A DNA stretch of 64,000 bases from Homarus americanus (Eukaryota > Arthropoda > Malacostraca > Decapoda > Nephropidae). Positions within the stretch are counted from its first letter, which is position 1; each line of letters begins with the position of its first letter. The stretch spans positions 2,734,495 to 2,798,494 of the forward strand of contig NW_024742338.1 of the NCBI RefSeq assembly GCF_018991925.1. Direction: 5' to 3'. This document shows positions 23,501 to 34,500 of this stretch, one piece after another. The notes under the pieces were generated by a model. That model was not told where the DNA came from, did not search any database, and saw nothing but the letters and a program-made list of their open reading frames with translations. The translations under genes were made by a program, and so were the position numbers.

Positions 23501-24130
23501 GTGTACTGTATCTACAATACAGTATATCAACACAAGATCTATATCTCCCAAAAAAGTATTGAGCTTGACTTTCAATCAACACCTTGATGTTTTAACCCAT
23601 AACACACAGACAACACACGCTATCTGTTCATGACAGTTAGACTTTCGTCCAAGTTTGAAGTCACTTCATTTGCAACTGTTGGGCTAGACACAGTACATTA
23701 ATAAATTTGTTTTATAAAAGTTTGTCTTCTCAATTCTTCAAGTATTGATCTGGCCTTACTTTTCACAACAGCTTATGACATGGTGGGTGAGCCAGGGATT
23801 CCTGGAGAGGAAGGTGACCGTGGAGACAAAGGACACAAAGGTCCTGCAGGTGAACCCGGCCAGTGCCCCGAGGAGACGTGTTTTGTTGGACCAGCAGGTA
23901 GACCAGGTCCTAACGGCGAACCAGGTGAACCGGGACCTAAGGGCGAGTGCTGTTATGGGAAGAGAGGACCTAAGGGACGCAAAGGACCACCTGGGAAGGG
24001 CACTCCAGGTCACCCAGGACCGCCAGGACTCAGAGGTGACAAAGGAGATCCAGGACGAGCCACCTGGAACTTTGATGCGGATATCCATAGTCACCTGAGT
24101 ATAGAACATATCACTTCCCACAGTGGGTGA
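17569..24130 (+). CDS. Secreted collagen-like protein with Gln-rich and PCP-repeat regions, 409 aa, 4 exons
   Basis: Coding exons: 17583-17742, 18401-18960, 20400-20550, 23772-24130. They sum to 1230 nt, with phases 1, 0, 1 and a TGA stop. An acceptor (atttcag, ending 17568) just before the ATG suggests an untranslated upstream exon. Residues 1-27 are a signal peptide ending SVSA. Next come an Arg-rich patch, a Gln-rich region (about 86-109) and 8-residue Pro-Cys repeats, [12 protein letters not shown] (about 120-157). A short Gly-X-Y block at 167-204 is followed by a Cys cluster (206-239, including CCDNQC). Exon 3 (241-290) has heptad-like hydrophobics ([20 protein letters not shown]), a likely coiled coil. 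A second collagen block (296 to about 386) contains QCPEETC and GECCYG interruptions. It is probably an extracellular disulfide-linked trimer; its function is unknown. Paralogue of the divergent gene at 9534-12909. Confidence 0.85.
19137..19605 (+). repeat. Direct duplication, copy 1 (intron 2 of the plus-strand collagen-like gene)
   Basis: Highly similar to 20858-21242. Both begin ATGACAACCATACAAGAGCT and share GTTTCCCAAGTGTGTAATTT and CATTGGCCAGTTTGGGTTAT. Both end in the stretch containing CACACATCACTGGTTCATAC and CTTTTGACACACAACA. Copy 1 is longer because of an internal run of ACTACTGGCCACTAACACAT-type units (about 19380-19500). Confidence 0.9.
20090..20399. repeat. Degenerate CCTAACCTGAC repeat (TTAGG-related) before exon 3
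   Basis: Runs of CCTAACC, CCTGACC and CCCAACCTAAC occupy about 20130-20390, immediately upstream of the exon 3 acceptor (ttctcacacag). Confidence 0.75.
20858..21242 (+). repeat. Direct duplication, copy 2 (intron 3 of the plus-strand collagen-like gene)
   Basis: Second copy of the 19137-19605 segment, in the same orientation. Exon 3 (20400-20550) lies between the two copies. Confidence 0.9.
21686..21852. mobile_element. Tc1/mariner-type MITE, copy 1
   Basis: Begins TACAGTCGTGGACAAAA and ends GGGTCA-type sequence followed by GGCCGTA: inverted ends starting at a TA dinucleotide. Same family as 39297-39442, sharing AAACTGA(A/G)TCACGGGAATG and TGGGGTCGA. Non-coding. Confidence 0.75.
22483..23098. 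mobile_element. Pogo/Tigger-like element remnant
   Basis: Inverted ends: GTCTGCATTTACGAGG at 22483 and its counterpart CGTAAATGCAGAC at 23086-23098. A minus-strand frame (22784-23038) encodes [16 protein letters not shown] followed by an acidic tail, in the style of the C-terminus of Tigger/jerky transposases. No DDE core is present, so this is a deleted, non-autonomous copy. The family assignment is tentative. Confidence 0.55.
23095..23496. mobile_element. MITE with perfect 17-bp terminal inverted repeats
   Basis: Ends are AGACCCCGACTTACGAC at 23095-23111 and GTCGTAAGTCGGGGTCT at 23480-23496. The interior has poly-T (23165-23190) and poly-A (23416-23432) and no transposase. Its left end overlaps the right end of the previous element by a few bases. 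Lies in intron 3 of the collagen-like gene. Confidence 0.8.
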
Positions 24131-24156
24131 TCAACTTAAAACTCTTTGTACATCAC

Positions 24157-24310
24157 TGACTGTTGCTGCCACTACTGCAACAGTCTGATGGTTGCTGCCA
24201 CTACTGCAACAGTCTGATGGTTGCTGCCACTACTGCAACAGTCTGATGGTTGCTGCCACTACTGCAACAGTCTGATGGTTGTTGCCACTACTGCAACAGT
24301 CTGATTGTTG
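24157..24310. repeat. 29-bp minisatellite in the 3' UTR of the collagen-like gene, about 5 copies
   Basis: Units contain GTTGCTGCCACTACTGCAAC followed by AGTCTGATG. The array starts 27 bp after the stop codon and ends before the polyadenylation signal, so it should be transcribed as 3' untranslated sequence. Confidence 0.85.
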
Positions 24311-24368
24311 TTGCCACTGCCTTAGCCCTATGTAAGCCCTACCAGCCCACTCCACACAAAATGTATGT

Positions 24369-24374
24369 AATAAA
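24369..24374 (+). terminator. Polyadenylation signal AATAAA of the plus-strand collagen-like gene
   Basis: Canonical AATAAA 239 bp downstream of the TGA at 24128-24130. It is the first canonical signal seen after the stop. Confidence 0.6.
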
Positions 24375-24839
24375 TTAGGTTATAATAATATACAAATTTC
24401 TATCTTCACTAACTCATCACAAATAATTCACGTCCATAATTAGTGGTAATGTTTAACTACACTAAAAACACTTCTGTACTGCCCTTCCAGGTCTCTCAAC
24501 CCACACCACTCAGATGGCAAGTGCACTCAGGGAAACAATACTGTACTGTAGTAACTTTGCATCAGACTTGCATAAAAATAAATTCATGACAGAGTAAATG
24601 CACAAGCAAAATTACTGCTCCAACGAGATTCTATTCGACATCATACACCTTCAGTGGCTTGGGTGTGAAACTTGTAGGACTTTGTTCAACTCTTTGTTTA
24701 CAACTATTGTTTGACTTCAGTTTGAATTGCATATTATTGCCTTTATAATACTGACACTGCCAGTATTTAAAAAGCAAAAAGTAAAGTTTTTTATATAATT
24801 AATAGCTAAAAACTATTAGTACAGAAAACTTTCAGGTTA

Positions 24840-25040
24840 ACTTCTTTGATTCAGAGTTTTTAACGAGTGGTATACCTGCCAGAAAACATCGTAACAGCAT
24901 CGAGAGTGAACTCCTGTAGGGCCAGACTTTACCAACACTGGCACACGTTCAGGTACAATCAAGAGCCCGTACATGTCCACACTGTCCAGTAATTGCCAAC
25001 AAAGTGTAACACAGAACTGATGGACTGACCAACTGGCTAG
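24840..25040 (+). mobile_element. LINE 3'-end fragment (family A), diverged
   Basis: Recognisable but more diverged match to 6770-6920: GACTTTACCAACACTGG, AGGTACA(A/T)TCA and an end near CCAACA(A)AGTGTAACA. Older copy of the same family as 4945, 6418 and 38325. Confidence 0.65.
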
Positions 25041-28000
25041 TAAGGGCAATGTAAGTCCATTAATTAAAATACACACTAAATTATGAGGAATTAAAATAAT
25101 ACAAAATTTTTGTAAAATACTGAAATAACTTTTTCACTTTAATTGTTTTTAATCACATCTCATACATTGCGTTGAGATCACTTATGGTAGAGAATAACCA
25201 CCGTGAAGACCACAAGTGTGGACAGCAAGATACACACACCTGGTGACCCACACAATTAGAACGACACAACTTGTCACATCTACTGGTTCAGCAACAGCGT
25301 CTCATCTCCCAAGTTGTGTTAATAATATTCACCTGGTTAACAAATACACCTACAAAAAAAAATACTGTACAGTACTTCACCAAAATCAATCTCCTTCACA
25401 CACTGCACAACACAGCCAACCAAGGTACCTCTTCAATGTGTCATCTTCACACGTTACTGTACAACTAACAATCAAAATCATTTAGAAAAAAATGTATTTG
25501 TATCTTACTTCAACTAAAAAAATGAATTATGTACTGTTTTTATACAGACATACATACATACAGTATATTATTCACTATCACACTTGTTTCACACACTATT
25601 TGTACCTGCAAGGAAAGTTTATAAAAGAAAACTTTCATACTTTAGCCAACCCAAACTTCCCATGGACTTATGATAATGTTAAAAATGAAAGTAATACAAG
25701 AGGACAAAATTAATATGTTTTTCCTACAAGAGTATAAAGTATACAGCATCATGACAATATGGCCGACACTGTACTCTACCACCTTCCCTTCTACAACTAC
25801 AGTATCCACCGACCACTGTACCTTGTAAATTAACCCCCTACAAACAATTCACCTTAATCCATCTTCAGCCATTCTGTAGTGTAGTCTATCACATCCTCAA
25901 CCTCAATAAACAGTATACAAGAACATTTATGACGATGGAGAAGCTAAGGTTGTCAGATTAAGTGATGGTGAAGAAGAAAAATTAAATGTACGTGGGGCAG
26001 TGCAGGGATTAACCTGACCACTGTTTCATCGAAAAGGTAAAGGCGAAAGTCAATCGAAGAATAGATAAAGAAGTTGTAAGATTTCGTGAGCAAATGAAAG
26101 TACAGTAGAGGCAGTGCTCTTTACGGTGAAGCCCCGTCTAACGTAACCTTGCTTAACGGACCTTCCTCATCAACGTATCTTGTCTGTTATGTGAAGTCTG
26201 CCCGTATATGTGGTTGAAATATTGAAAGGAATGACCAAGAAAAAATGAGTAAATGTACAATGAATAATGGGGATGAGGAGAGAGAGCAATTGAGGAAGTA
26301 TGGGACCGGATTATGGATCAAACTTCATAAAACACGGCAAAGACACACGACAACAGGTCATTATAACGCGAGAAGATGACTGGCAGATGAGAGAATGGTT
26401 CTACCCGTGAAGGAGGAAACTTATGTAACAACTGCAAATAAGGAAGAGAGGAGAGAGTGAATATTAAGAAAACTGGTGAAAGAATGCAAAATATACTGGC
26501 AGATAAAGACAATGGAGAAAATACTGTACCAAAGATATTAAAAGTAACAAGTTGGTTTCAAATGAGGAACTAATGGTAGAGATGATAAGGAGTGACAGCA
26601 AAAAATACAGAGGGTAATGCCTGCTTTGATCAGCTGCCGTGTTTTAGTGATGTAATCTACTTGGGTTACGTGTAAAGTAAAGTAACTACCCTGTATTGAG
26701 AGAACTATAGTGAACACGGTGTGGGTTCCGGAAAGTAAGAGGGTGATTGGTTTAAGTGTTTGTGTTAAAGAGTGTGAGTGATATGTTCCTAGAGAAAGGG
26801 AGGAACAAGATTATGGGTTTTATGTATCAGTAAAAAGATCATGTTAGTTTGATTGAAGATAATATAGACAGTGAGGTGTCTTAGGTTTGTGAGAGCATTT
26901 GTTTCAACGATCAGCGGACGATGAATTAAACCATGGAGTAGCTCAATTGGTGCACGGAGAAATACACGGATAGAGAAATGTGACGAGGGAGCGTGAAAAA
27001 AAGGGACTAGAATGCAATGAGGAAAAATTGAGGTCTAAATTCTGAAAAGCTGAGGAATCTTGTTTTAAATAATGGAAATGTTTGAGAGTAATGTGAGGTA
27101 AATGGAATACAAAGGAGATGATAGTATCGGATTGACAGCTGACCAGAGAGGATGCACTATGAGAATGGGTTGTGAAAAAGATTTGATAAAATGAAGGTGT
27201 GTGGGGATGTATAATTCATAAGTCGAAGAATGGGGGTGAGGGAGGTGCTGGAGGCAAGAAGAAAAAAGACATCTAGGAAATATCACGCTCTTTATACACT
27301 TGTAAGAGGGAATGTTCCATGTCTAGTTCACTTATACATGTCACAAATACATTTAAACTAATAAACTGTATCTAAGATGGAAGAGAGTTGTAAAAACAGT
27401 CATAATATAGTGGCCAACCAATAACTTATGTATAAAAAAAGGCTACTTATCTGAAACACAACTTACCCAGTACATGTAGATGGGTGTCCAAATGCCTCTT
27501 GCTTCAGTACATTTGTCTGTCTCATCGCTGGTCTAGCCTCAACAGTCTTCACCTCACTACTCAACAGCCAGTATACACCCCCACACAAGGTGAATTAACT
27601 TTTTTCTGGGACTTTAACATTAAAAGTACTCAGCTGCATTCACATCACAGACCATAACACCACTCCTAGTTCTGCCTGTCCTTCAGGTCTCAAACCATTT
27701 AAAACACTCACTTCCTATAATGAAGAACAACGTGTAAAAATCAGAGTAAAGTTGACATGATAATTTAGAATTCATAATTAACATCAAAAATACACCTGCA
27801 TCACCAAACATAGGTCACAGCACAGCCATTTTAAATTTTCCTATGAATGAAAAATCTACACAAATTAAATACAAGTATTTGTCTCAGCTTACTGTGACAC
27901 TCTAAAAATCTTCAAGGATTTCATTGTATAACATTTTATGAAGAACCACTTTAAAGGCTATCACAAAGCCTTCACACCATTATGCACTCTATCTAATGCA

Positions 28001-28060
28001 GTTACATCTTCCACAAATTTGTATGCTTTCTTTCGTAAGGGTATTAATAAGTAGATGTAC
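25041..28060. other. AT-rich intergenic region with decayed repeats
   Basis: No gene supported. Around 26130-26190 a Tigger-like end (GAAGCCCCGTCTAACGTAAC) is visible. At 26600-27290 the text resembles a heavily mutated retroelement coding region, but it has many stops and I cannot classify it. The rest is low-complexity AT-rich DNA. Confidence 0.35.
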
Positions 28061-28209
28061 TGTACACTCGCTCCAAAAAGTAACTTTACGAAGGAGTCCG
28101 ATGAATTTCAAAATGTACATCACGACTCCTGTTGTCTAGTCAAAATCCTTCATCATTTGTCGTATTGTCTCGCACAAAATCGCAAGGATACTTTTTGGAG
28201 CGAGTTTAC
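28061..28209. mobile_element. Small Tc1/mariner-type MITE
   Basis: Perfect 17-bp inverted ends: ACTCGCTCCAAAAAGTA at 28066-28082 and TACTTTTTGGAGCGAGT at 28189-28205. With one mismatch they extend outwards to TGTA. Total about 149 bp, with no coding capacity. Confidence 0.8.
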
Positions 28210-31200
28210 ACCTCCAACAACCACATCCTGCAGTCATGTCATCTATTGATCTTACACAATTCATAATCTCACCCTCTACAGGTTATTACACTCTTACACA
28301 AATACCTTTACACTTTAATAACTTATGGTCATCTTCTCTATTTAAATCAGGTATAATTACTCTAAACAACTGAGGCACAGTTAACGCCACCAACCCGGTG
28401 AAGTGTGGAATAGGAAACTTAATATTAAAAACCAGACAAAAGTTCTGATAATAATGTAAATACTAAAATACTTGAAGAATCTAAGAAAAGTTGTCATCGG
28501 CAAATTTTGTGGAGATGCTCCTCTTTCACAACATTTTCTGCAAGTAACTACCTAAATGATGATACTTGATGAGACCGTCTTCTTTACACACTTACATAAC
28601 CACTCTCTTAGTAACATAAAGTAACCTTGAGAAAAGTTATCAGAGTATTCAAGAACTTTAACAATGATGTTTCCAGGCATGTTGACTTTACATATTCTTT
28701 TTGGTCACTTTGGAGGTGATTAAAGAGAACCTAAATAATATAAACCTCAAATAAGAGAAGATTATCCTCCTGTACAGTCAACAACATGGGTCAATGATCC
28801 AGGTCTTCTCAGTATATTAAAAACAAAACAATGTCCACTTCAAAAGTTTAGGATCAGTGCAAGTTTTCTAAAGCACCAATATTCTCAACCATTGCCCACT
28901 GACACATACACACACACACACACAAATAATAATAATAAATAAAGTAAATTCAAAATAAATATCCGGGCTTGTCCAGTGATTAAAAGGTTCATTAAAAATT
29001 TATACAGGTATTTTAAAAAGAAACTAAAACACATCTATTCTTTAACAGCACAGTACAGCACAGCATAGCACACAGCAGCAGTATTTGGTTGTTTATTTGA
29101 TACATTTATCATGAAATAAAACTCCATTATGGATGTTACTTCATAAAGAAAAGCCTACACTGACGAAACACTTACAGCTGATAGTTTAAGACATGCTGAA
29201 GGAGTAACTGTGTGAGAAGTGTAACAGTGCTTGGACTGGTTGATGCTGCATCCCTACATATACCTGGAGGTGGACTTGTAGAGTACTGTAAACACTGGTA
29301 GAAATTAACACCAAACTACTCGGCACAAGCAGACACTACTGATCACATCAAGTGGAAACTGGAGATGATTTGAGAGCAGACACAACCATAAAGGCATTAC
29401 CATAAATGAGTTCATATAGGAATGAATTTTCCCAAAGCAAACTGTTTTTCCTGTAATACAAGTTCACTATTTCAACTAGAATTTATTCCAGTTCAGTAAG
29501 TTTTGTGTTTAATATCACCGTAATCATCAGGTATAGTTCTCTCCAATTTACAGTGAGACAACACACACATTCTTTAATTCTAAAATATTAATACATAATA
29601 AGGCACACAGCAAAGTTTATGATGCTACAGTTAGGTTATCTTCTATATACAGTACAATACAGTACAGTACAGTACAGTACAGTACAGTACAGTATATCTA
29701 ATAAGCTGTCTGCCACTATCCAGCTGAGTAGAAAATACATCTTCTACACTAATATAATTCACCTACCTCACCATATCTGACTTAGTGTACCTGGTATGCT
29801 AAAGCTCAGCTGGCCATTAGTATGGCCTTCCAATTCCATGAGACAAGTTAAATCCCCTGACCAGAGTGAGTGAGTTAGGGAACCATTATTCATGTTCACA
29901 TAGTCAGTCCATGGTATGTTGGAGGAGAAGGTTGTCACCCTAAATACTGTGAGACAGCATTAAGTATGTAAGTCAAGCTAAAATGTTGAAAAACAGATTA
30001 TGAAATTTAAATCCAGAAGAATAAGTCTTGGAAAATGCTTAAAATCAAGAGATTTTTAAAGTACTTTTTCAAACTTTTGCCAATGACAAAATCTTGGGGT
30101 CCCAGGTATTATTAACTATGACATTTCAATCAAACCCATTTAGACACTGTTTGTGTTACACCCATGTGTGTGAACCCAAGAGTACCCACTGACAGACATG
30201 GAGTGTGTTCAGCAGGACAAGTTGGAAAATCGTCCTTAGAAGAGCCCAAAGGTTTGAGAACTCATGCTTGGTAAGATAATTTGCATAGAATAGCCTTGGA
30301 GTTTCCTATTCTAGCAGAGGAACTCGGGTTATAAAACAGTTCATTTGATTTTGTTAACTTACTTGCAAGACCCAGAATAATTAATGAAAATGATAAAGAG
30401 TATTACAACCTTTAGTCCAAACACAAGTAAACTCCAGATAACAATAATAACTGCAGCAACATGGTTCAGTGCACATAAGTACATTGTTGGAAACAGAACA
30501 TGTTGCTGAAAACAAGAGACATTTTATTAAGTTTCTTAATACTGTATACCGAATATACCTGGTAAAGATAATTTCAACTTAAAACTGTTCCAACAATTTT
30601 ACAATGGCTTATGTTACATTAGACAAAGACACACATGAAACATTAACAATTGGTAGATATGTTGGATATCTCTTATTTAACTGATGCTCGGTTTATTATG
30701 AGGCAGTGAGGCAGTGTACCAGTTAGCCCTGGCCACCCATCAAAGTATTACTGTACTGTGGCAAAAATATCATTACTCCAGTTTCTCCCACTTACAGTCT
30801 ATGTCTTTGGCCACATTCGAACTGTATCACAACTCCGCGGTCAGTCACAGTTGAACTCTACTGTACACCAGTCTTCAAATATTGTTCCTGCTCATTTCTT
30901 CACAGTTTGGCCTTTCCTAATTTTCACCTGTCCCATGTCACTGATGTTTCACTCACATTATATTGTCTTTTGTATATTGTGCAGGTATTGTACTGTACTT
31001 GCTTCATGCACATGTCATTCTCTTTACACAATGTAGGCAGTCCAATAACAACTCTTTCACTTGTTAGATGCCAAAATACATAAAGAACTTTAGGTAAAGA
31101 CTGAAGAAATTATACAGAGTCTCCCACACTGGACAGTGTCAGGTAGATCAGTAACCTGGCCATTGTCACACCTTCTGGCATCAGTGAACAAACACCAACA

Positions 31201-31505
31201 CTTAAAAACACACAAACAATATTTTTCCATATTGATCAAGGTACAAAATGTGTGAAGTAGTCCTCAAGTGTTCCCACTATGACATGTGACCGGTAATAAG
31301 TGCAGTAATCCCTACCTGAGGGTTACCCTAGCTTGTACATCCTCACTGGTGAGTGAAGCTGTAGAGGAGGAGGAAAGGCATAAGTTAAGCAAAATACTGA
31401 ATTACCAAAATATGGAGAATAACATTTGCCAAATAACTAGATGTTTTCACAAATGTCTGAATTTCAAGTATCACAAAAACTAACTCATTACTCTTTTCTC
31501 TGCAT
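28210..31505. other. AT-rich intergenic region downstream of PERK
   Basis: No supported gene. Includes a (CA)n tract at about 28907-28924 and a (CAGTA)n run at about 29650-29692. Short open frames such as 30758-31036 show no recognised domain. Confidence 0.4.
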
Positions 31506-31511
31506 TTTATT
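31506..31511 (-). terminator. Polyadenylation signal (AATAAA on minus) of PERK
   Basis: TTTATT on the plus strand, about 70 nt past the PERK stop codon (31583-31581). It predicts a very short 3' UTR of around 90 nt. Confidence 0.5.
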
Positions 31512-31580
31512 GTCAAACATTCCTTTGTTCATCTCTGTCCATGTAGTCTATCAACAACATAGAAACAGAGAACAAAATGT

Positions 31581-34500
31581 TTATACAGATGAAGTTGAGG
31601 AGGAGAAGGAAAATGATCCAGAGCTGGAACGGATGTGTGACCGCTGACGAGAGAGACGAAAGTGGTCCTCCGGGAGTATGTCGTCGACGGCATTACCCTG
31701 GAGAGGACGCAAGGGATTTCTGGCACGGATACCTCTTGTGGTGGGTCTTGAGGTCGGGTCTTTTGACAACATCAGCTTGAGTAATGTACACTAATGAAGC
31801 AAAAGAAGAAAATCACACAATATTTCATCTAAATTTCTATTGTCTAACAGATACTCCCTCATTTAACATCAATAAATACATAAATCTACTGACAAATTCT
31901 TAATCAATCTACCGACATATTCTTAATCAATCTACCAACAAATTCTTAATCAATCTACCGACATATTCTTAATCAATCTACCAACATATTCTTAATCAAT
32001 CTACCGACATATTCTTAATCAATCTACCAACATATTCTTAATCAATCTACCAACATATTCTTAATCAATCTACCAACATATTCTTAATCAATCTACCGAC
32101 ATATTCTTAATCAATCTACCGACATATTCTTAATCAATCTACCGACATATTCTTAATCAATCTACCAACATATTCTTAATTTACTAACTTATTCTTACCC
32201 AATCTACTGACACATTCTTTATCAATCTACCGAAATATTCTTAACCAATCTACCGACACATTCTTAACCAATCTACCGACACATTCTTAACCAATCCATG
32301 ACACGTCTCTTACCTCATCTGGGAACTGATAGTCAAAGCCCTTGGGGAAATGTCCATCGCGCAGCCGTGTCATAACAGTCAGGCGCTCCATACCCGTAGA
32401 AAATGGCACCAACATCTCAAAGAAGATCAGACCCAAGCTGTAAATGTCCACTTTGTAGTCGTATACCTGACCGTTCACCTGCAAGATAATAATAATAAAA
32501 AAAAAAGCTTGTTTGTTATTTGGAACATAATGTAGATGTGAACTAAAACTCTCTAAGAGAAAATAAGATGGGGAGCTGAGGAACAAGAGAAAGATACTGT
32601 ATTAAAAATAATGTAATACAGATAAGACTAATGATTAGCTTCTATAATACTTTCTCTTAAGATAATTATGTAGCAAGATGAGAGACATAGTAAGACATTT
32701 ATGGATATTATAATGTGTCATCTGGAGGGAGGGGAAAGGGATGCTAAAGGTACAGAGTAGAACAAGAGAACAGCAGAGAAAAAGACTGGGAATACAACCA
32801 GGCACACAAACCAGAACACAGAGGACCCAGCAGCACATAACTCTGCCACAAGGAAACCCAACATACTATATAAATTGTCCTTAAACTGACTTGACAGACC
32901 AAACCAAGAGACAGGAAATCTTGATTACACTCATCTTATACATAGCAATGAAAGGCTTAAGTGAGTACAATAACTACCTGTTCTGGACTCATGTAGAGCT
33001 GGGTCCCAACACGATGTGTGTGGTTGTTGCCAGAAGAAAATAATGCAGGCAGGGAGTCTGATGGAGTTCTGACTTCCTGTTCATCTTCTGTTATTGTTGT
33101 CACCAGACCAAAGTCTCCAATCTTCACTTCGCCTTCCAGTGAAAAAAAGATGTTGGAAGGCTGAAAGAATAACAAATATGGAATGGTTAAAACATGTGAT
33201 AACTGGCACATATTATCTTTCAACTCAAACATAGCTACTGTACTGTGTCAAGATGAGAAAGACATCCAGTGTATTCTATGGCAGTAACCTCCATGTTGTA
33301 TAAATAAAAATGGTAAACAACAAAATACCCATAAAAAGGGAAAATAACAAAATATCCAAGGAGTGGTTATGTGTCTAAGTAACAAACCATAGGTAAAAAT
33401 TCACTATTTATGGCACTTTATGAAATTTAATCAAAAATTTTGAAGGGCATTATTTGCTATGAGACTTTCATAATATAACAGTTCATATGACTTCCATATT
33501 CCCACTATATGGACAGTAAACTGAATAAGCACCATCACATTATATTTACAACGATAAAGAACAAGTAAACACACCTTGAGGTCACGATGCATGAGTTGAT
33601 TGTCATGTACATATTCTACGGCACGAATAATGTCGTTAAACATTGTAAATATAGCTTTCTGTCCACGGTTTTGGTTCTGGAACAACCAATCTTTCAAGCT
33701 CTCTTTATGACACAGTTCCATCTGAATATACAGGAATGATCTTGGGTACTGAGTCTTCACCTCTTCCTTATTATGAGTCTGAGGGAGGACTTTCTCTGAG
33801 CTCGTCCCTAAGCTCAAAGTACGAGGTCTCTCTCCACTAACACTGTGGTTGTTGTGCATTGGTTGACTCTGCACTCGACGCCTGTTCACAACCTTAGGCT
33901 GACTTGTACTTTGGCTACTTTTATCTTGACTAGAATTACTTAAAGTATTTTGGGTGCTGGGCACAAATAAATTATTTTTACTTTCACAGCCAGAGTCGTG
34001 AAAGACAATAAAGTCACTAACACTACTTTCTATACCCCGCTCTTGAAGCTCACTGTCAACATTATCATAGGAGTTACTACTAAAGGTAAATTCATTACTA
34101 AGTTTGACTTCTTCCTTGCTCCTGTGTCTTGCTGTCACCTGACTTCTGTCTGACGGTTCAAACACAACATCAAAAGAGTCCTCACTGTGACCATTTACTT
34201 TATTTTTGGATGGATTGCAGGAATTTTCAAAAACAACATCAAATGAATCTTCCCGCAACAAAGGTTTAAATGGTTCACTGTCATCACTGGAGTTTTCATC
34301 TTCCTTATCACCACTGTAAGATCCACTTTCACTGTCATCACTGGAGTTTTCATCTTCCTTATCACCACTGTAAGATCCACTTTCACTGTTTTGGTCTTCA
34401 ATGTTCCCAGAAAAACTGTCCAACGGAGATCCAATTAGCTTGTCCACAGCCATGGCCAGTGAATTCTCTCTCAACTGCACTGCCTTCATTTCAATTCCAG

